Position numbers and translations under genes: made by a program. From Chloroflexota bacterium (GTDB lineage Bacteria > Chloroflexota > UBA6077 > FW602-bin22 > CADDYW01): DNA of 64,000 nt. Below, piece after piece: positions 61,088-64,000 of the stretch. Below the pieces are notes generated by a model. That model worked only from the letters and a program-made list of their open reading frames with translations, had not been told where the DNA came from and made no database searches. Position 1 is the first letter of the stretch; each line of letters begins with the position of its first letter. The stretch is taken from positions 19,198 through 83,197 of the forward strand of contig CADDYW010000011.1 in assembly GCA_902810745.1 (NCBI GenBank). The letters are read 5' to 3'.

Positions 61088-61366
61088 ATGAAGTTAATCA
61101 TAGCGATCGTCCAGGACCAACACGACGCCGGTAAGGCCGTGGACGAGCTGGTGGCGAATGGATTCGGCGCAACCAGGATCAACACGGCCGGCGGTTTCCT
61201 GAAACGAGGTAACTCGACGATATTGATCGGCGTCGAGGATGCGCGGGCCAACGACGTTATTCAGATTCTCCGGGACGCCTGCCATCACGAGCTAAGTGAT
61301 GCCTCGGCATCGTCTACCTCCGGCATCGTCTTCGTCATACCCGTTGGAGCCTCTTACAAAATGTAG
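61088..61366 (+). CDS. DarA/PstA-like cyclic-di-AMP receptor
   Basis: A 92-residue PII-like protein. MKLIIAIVQDQ opens it and NGFGATRINTAGGFLKRGN and STILIGVED in the middle match the c-di-AMP-binding signature of DarA/PstA (YaaQ) proteins. The large loop of Firmicutes members is shorter here. Ending VFVIPV fits the last beta strand. The protein binds the signal in homologues and its partner is generally unknown. It is divergent from dacA. The ATG follows GAGG and AGGTGG. Confidence 0.85.
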   Translation: MKLIIAIVQDQHDAGKAVDELVANGFGATRINTAGGFLKRGNSTILIGVEDARANDVIQILRDACHHELSDASASSTSGIVFVIPVGASYKM

Positions 61367-61466
61367 GCGGGAAGCCATTGCGGTTCCCCCTGCGCGCTGG
61401 TATCCGGATCAAGGGCAGAAGCTAACCTCATTTCAGCGATAGTCGCGAGGTTGGGGAGAGGTACCC

Positions 61467-63050
61467 GTGAGCTCCGTCGCGCAAACGATCGCGCGTACTC
61501 TCGTCGAGGCCGGCGTTCGCTACGTGTTCGGGCATCCCGGAGGTGAGGTCGCGCACCTCATCGAGGCGTTGCGACGCGAGGGTATCTCCTTCGTCCTGAC
61601 TCGTCACGAGGCGACCGCGGCGTTCCTCGCGGCGAGCTGGGGAGAGCTAAGCGGGCGGCCCGGCGTCTGTCTCTCGACACTCGGGCCGGGTGCAACCAAT
61701 CTCCTCAGCGGGGTAGCGCACGCCTATCTCGATCGCTGCCCGATGATCGCGATGACCGCTCAGCTCGCAACGGATCGGCAGATTCGAGCCACCCACCAGC
61801 ATCTGGATCTCACTCGGTTATACGCCCCGGTCACCAAAGCCTCGATCAAGGTGGCTGCAGATAACGCCGCGACCGCGCTCGAGCATGCGCTCTATCTGGC
61901 GACGACCGAACGACCGGGGCCAGTTCACCTCGAGATACCAAGCAACGTGGCGACTCAGACGCATACCGGCTCGTCGCGCGGAGTCCGATTTGGCAATCTC
62001 GGTGCGCCCAGTGCCCCATCGATCGAGGAGGCAGCGCGATTGCTCGCGACATCGCGCCGGCCCGCCATTCTCGCCGGCATTGGCGCCACCCGGTGCGGTG
62101 CAACGACGCCCCTGATCCGTCTTGCCGAGACGCTTCGTGCGCCGGTCGTGACGACGCCGAAGGCAAAGGGGGTGTTCCCGGAGGATCACGCGCTATCGGC
62201 CGGGGTCCTGGATATGACGGGCGATGCCATCGTCAATGGGCTGCTCCAGGAGGCAGATCTGCTTCTGACGGCCGGGTTCGACGTGGTCGAGCTGATCAAG
62301 CCCTGGGCATTCCAGGCGCCGGTGATCCACGTCGATACCGTCTCGAATACTGATCAGCTCTACGACGCGCAGGTGGAAGTCGTAGGGAACGTGGCCAGTG
62401 CCCTGGAGGCACTGGCGCTGGCTGCTCGATCAGCCGCGTGGCCCGAGGGCCGGATCGCCCAGCATCGGCAGCAGCTCCGAGCAGCACTCGTGCCGAGGTC
62501 TTCCGGACTCGCACCGCACACGGTGATGGAGATCGTCCGGGCAGCTCTCCCGCGCGAGGGAATTGTCGCGAGCGACGTCGGCGCACACAAGATTCTGCTG
62601 GGGCAGATCTGGACGGCCTACGCGCCGCGCACCTACCTGGTTTCCAACGGGCTATCGTCGATGGGCTCGGGAGTCCCGGCGGCACTTGCCGCCAAGCTAC
62701 TCGCTCCCCATCGCCCTGCCGTCGCGATCGTCGGCGATGGCGGAATGGGTATGTATCTGGGAGAGCTGGAGACGGCGGTGCGTCTCGGCGTATCACTGCC
62801 CATCGTCGTACTCGTCGACGGAAGCCTGAGCCTGATCAAGCTGGGCCAGCTTCAGCGCGGCTACGAACCGTCGGGTGTGGACTTCCAGAATCCGCGATTC
62901 GCGGAGGTCGCCGCCTGCTTTGGAGCATCTGGCATTCACGTCGAGACCGAGCCGGAGATGCGCGAGGCGATCGGGCGCGCTCTGGACCAGCCAGGCGTTA
63001 CGGTGATTGAAGCCATCGTCGATGCGAGCGCCTACACCGGTGGCGAGTAG
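61467..63050 (+). CDS. thiamine-diphosphate-dependent enzyme (acetolactate synthase-like)
   Basis: A 527-residue enzyme of the pyruvate-oxidase/acetolactate-synthase group. VFGHPGGEVAHL, TRHEATAAFLA with the ThDP-activating Glu, and TLGPGATNLLSG are in the N-domain. GDGGMGMYLGEL is the metal/diphosphate motif. The usual Asn-Asn/Asn-Gly after that motif is Asp-Gly (VDGSLSLIK), so metal coordination may differ. Not linked to an ilvN or ilvC gene, so branched-chain synthesis is not implied; a decarboxylase or carboligase is as likely. GTG start with GGGGAGAGG upstream. Confidence 0.82.
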   Translation: MSSVAQTIARTLVEAGVRYVFGHPGGEVAHLIEALRREGISFVLTRHEATAAFLAASWGELSGRPGVCLSTLGPGATNLLSGVAHAYLDRCPMIAMTAQLATDRQIRATHQHLDLTRLYAPVTKASIKVAADNAATALEHALYLATTERPGPVHLEIPSNVATQTHTGSSRGVRFGNLGAPSAPSIEEAARLLATSRRPAILAGIGATRCGATTPLIRLAETLRAPVVTTPKAKGVFPEDHALSAGVLDMTGDAIVNGLLQEADLLLTAGFDVVELIKPWAFQAPVIHVDTVSNTDQLYDAQVEVVGNVASALEALALAARSAAWPEGRIAQHRQQLRAALVPRSSGLAPHTVMEIVRAALPREGIVASDVGAHKILLGQIWTAYAPRTYLVSNGLSSMGSGVPAALAAKLLAPHRPAVAIVGDGGMGMYLGELETAVRLGVSLPIVVLVDGSLSLIKLGQLQRGYEPSGVDFQNPRFAEVAACFGASGIHVETEPEMREAIGRALDQPGVTVIEAIVDASAYTGGE

Positions 63051-63184
63051 CCCGCTGCCCCGGACGCGGCGACGTCAGCGCTCGAACTCGCGCCGTGAGC
63101 CACGGCGAAGGGTTGGACACGTCGGAATCGGTTTTCGAACCATCCCCGCGGCGCACTCCCTCGCGCACGATTACAGATCCTGAC

Positions 63185-63214
63185 CCGCCGAGCGGGCTCT
63201 TCGACGCTCGGCGG
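63185..63214. terminator. hairpin between convergent genes
   Basis: Nine-bp arms CCGCCGAGC (63185-63193) and GCTCGGCGG (63206-63214) with a 12-nt loop, between the ThDP-enzyme gene and the opp remnant. There is no following T-run, so intrinsic termination is uncertain. Confidence 0.5.
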
Positions 63215-63258
63215 TGGTCGTGTCGACGCGAACGTGTGCCGTCCCACCATGCATCCGA

Positions 63259-63740
63259 TCACTTGTCTGCAAGATGACACGCTACCTGATGGCCTGGTGC
63301 GACCGGGCGTAGCATTGGAGCCTCGTCCTGGCATCGCTTGATCGCGAGTGGGCAGCGCGTTCGGAACGGGCAGCCTGAAGGTGGATCGACCGCGCTTGGG
63401 ACTTCGCCCGTGAGCGGCTGAATGACCCACGGCTTCTGGCCGGGGCGGGGGATGCGCAGAACGCTTCCCATCAGCGCGCGGGTGTAGGGATGTGCTGGCT
63501 CCTTGAACAGATCGTCGGCTGCCGCAATTTCGACAACTGCTCCGAGGTACATCACCGCGATCGTGTCACTCAGGTACTCGACGACCGCCAGGTTGTGGGA
63601 AATGAACAGATAGGACAGACCGAGCCGCCCCTGAAGGTCACGGAGTAACCGGAGGATCTGAGCCTGGATCGAGACGTCGAAAGCGCTGACCGGTTCGTCG
63701 CAGATCAGGAGCTTGGGATTGAGAGCAAGCGCTCGTGCCG
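63259..63740 (-). pseudogene. C-terminal half of an oppD/oppF-type ATPase
   Basis: In one open frame the minus strand encodes ARALALNPKLLICDEPVS (Walker B and following), DVSIQAQIL, the H-loop FISHNLAVVEYLSD, then VMYLGAVVEI and the oligopeptide-type C-terminal HPYTRAL, PSGCPFRTRCPLA. The N-terminal half with Walker A and the LSGGQ signature is absent: upstream of about 63740 the DNA encodes a permease in another frame. So this is a truncated, non-functional ATPase remnant unless the assembly is wrong. Confidence 0.8.
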
Positions 63741-64000
63741 AGCGTTCGTGCCGCGTGGGTATACTCCTGATTCTTCAGCGCCAGCACCTGTCCTCGAACG
63801 AGCCGCGCGTACCCAGCCCAGCCGGTGATCCCGAGTGCGAAGACGATCAGTGCGACGCTCTGCCCCAGGGCTGTCGCGAGGATCACCGCGAGGAGAAAGG
63901 AAGGGAAAGCATAGGCCATGTCGACAATGCGCATCAGGATGCTGTCGACGAGTCCGCCGCGCATGCCGGAGATGGCGCCCACCACGGCACCGACGGCCAG
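63638..64000 (-). pseudogene. oppC/dppC-type permease fragment with out-of-frame tail
   Basis: Reading in from the right edge (no start in the window), residues like GAISGMRGGLVDSILMRIVDMAYAFPSFLLAVILA and GWAGYARLVRGQVLALKNQEYTHAARTLG (each split into known OppC motifs) are the C-terminal half of a dipeptide permease, just before the EAA loop. After HAARTLGTSA (about 63730) the frame runs into ATPase DNA and stops at 63638, losing the last helices and the ATPase-contact loop. N-terminus lies outside the window. Confidence 0.8.

Noticed and set aside
63638..64000. A genuine oppC-ATPase fusion protein
   Set aside because: The two halves are in different frames, and both lack essential parts, so a functional fusion is not credible.

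Overview
The window is GC-rich bacterial chromosome packed with housekeeping genes on both strands. The set includes succinate dehydrogenase with two membrane anchors, glycolytic operons, RNase J, a SpoIIIE/FtsK translocase, family-4 uracil-DNA glycosylase, Tat-type lipoproteins, GT39-type membrane proteins fused to beta-sandwich repeats, and a DarA-like PII protein. This set, together with 'PTPTP'-linker surface proteins, suggests a Chloroflexota member, perhaps Thermomicrobia-like. That placement is inference from gene content. No rRNA, tRNA, CRISPR array or complete insertion sequence is visible.

Region 1-15.4 kb (all minus strand) is central carbon metabolism. It holds an icd-mdh-sdhCDAB operon with its own TATAAT promoter and a gap-pgk-tpiA operon. 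The last gene of the gap operon is a 559-residue protein with an HPr-kinase-like P-loop. Next come eno, whose -10 box contains the stop codon of the gene before it, and a fused ADP-forming acyl-CoA synthetase. gap appears to start at AUU. A glycerate 2-kinase gene at 16-17.5 kb may feed 2-phosphoglycerate to enolase.

Region 15.6-31.7 kb is accessory and envelope-related. It has a Tat-exported GH5 lipoprotein with a CBM3-like tail, convergent with a five-gene operon. That operon encodes a processive-type GT2, a GT39-type membrane transferase, two paralogous proteins built of Ig-like repeats, and a protein made of an internal duplication. Beside it are a degenerate OmpR-type regulator, a zinc-ribbon protein and a 1052-residue membrane protein with three C-terminal beta-sandwich repeats. 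Together they look like a surface-glycan system without an assigned product.

Region 31.8-42.4 kb holds scpA (without scpB), an 18-bp perfect hairpin terminator, a sugar ABC transporter operon (permease, permease, binding protein, GT4; no ATPase), a LysM-M23 peptidase, a flavoprotein, a small LysM protein, hemE-hemH and a DoxX protein.

Region 42.4-64 kb holds a udg-rnj-ftsK-beta-propeller operon and several exported or membrane proteins of unknown function. It also has uxuA, an AMP-forming acyl-CoA ligase, glmS, cmk-plsC, dacA-rluB, a DarA-like c-di-AMP receptor gene and a ThDP enzyme. At the right edge an oppC-like permease is joined out of frame to the C-terminal half of an oppD/F-like ATPase, which looks like a deletion scar.
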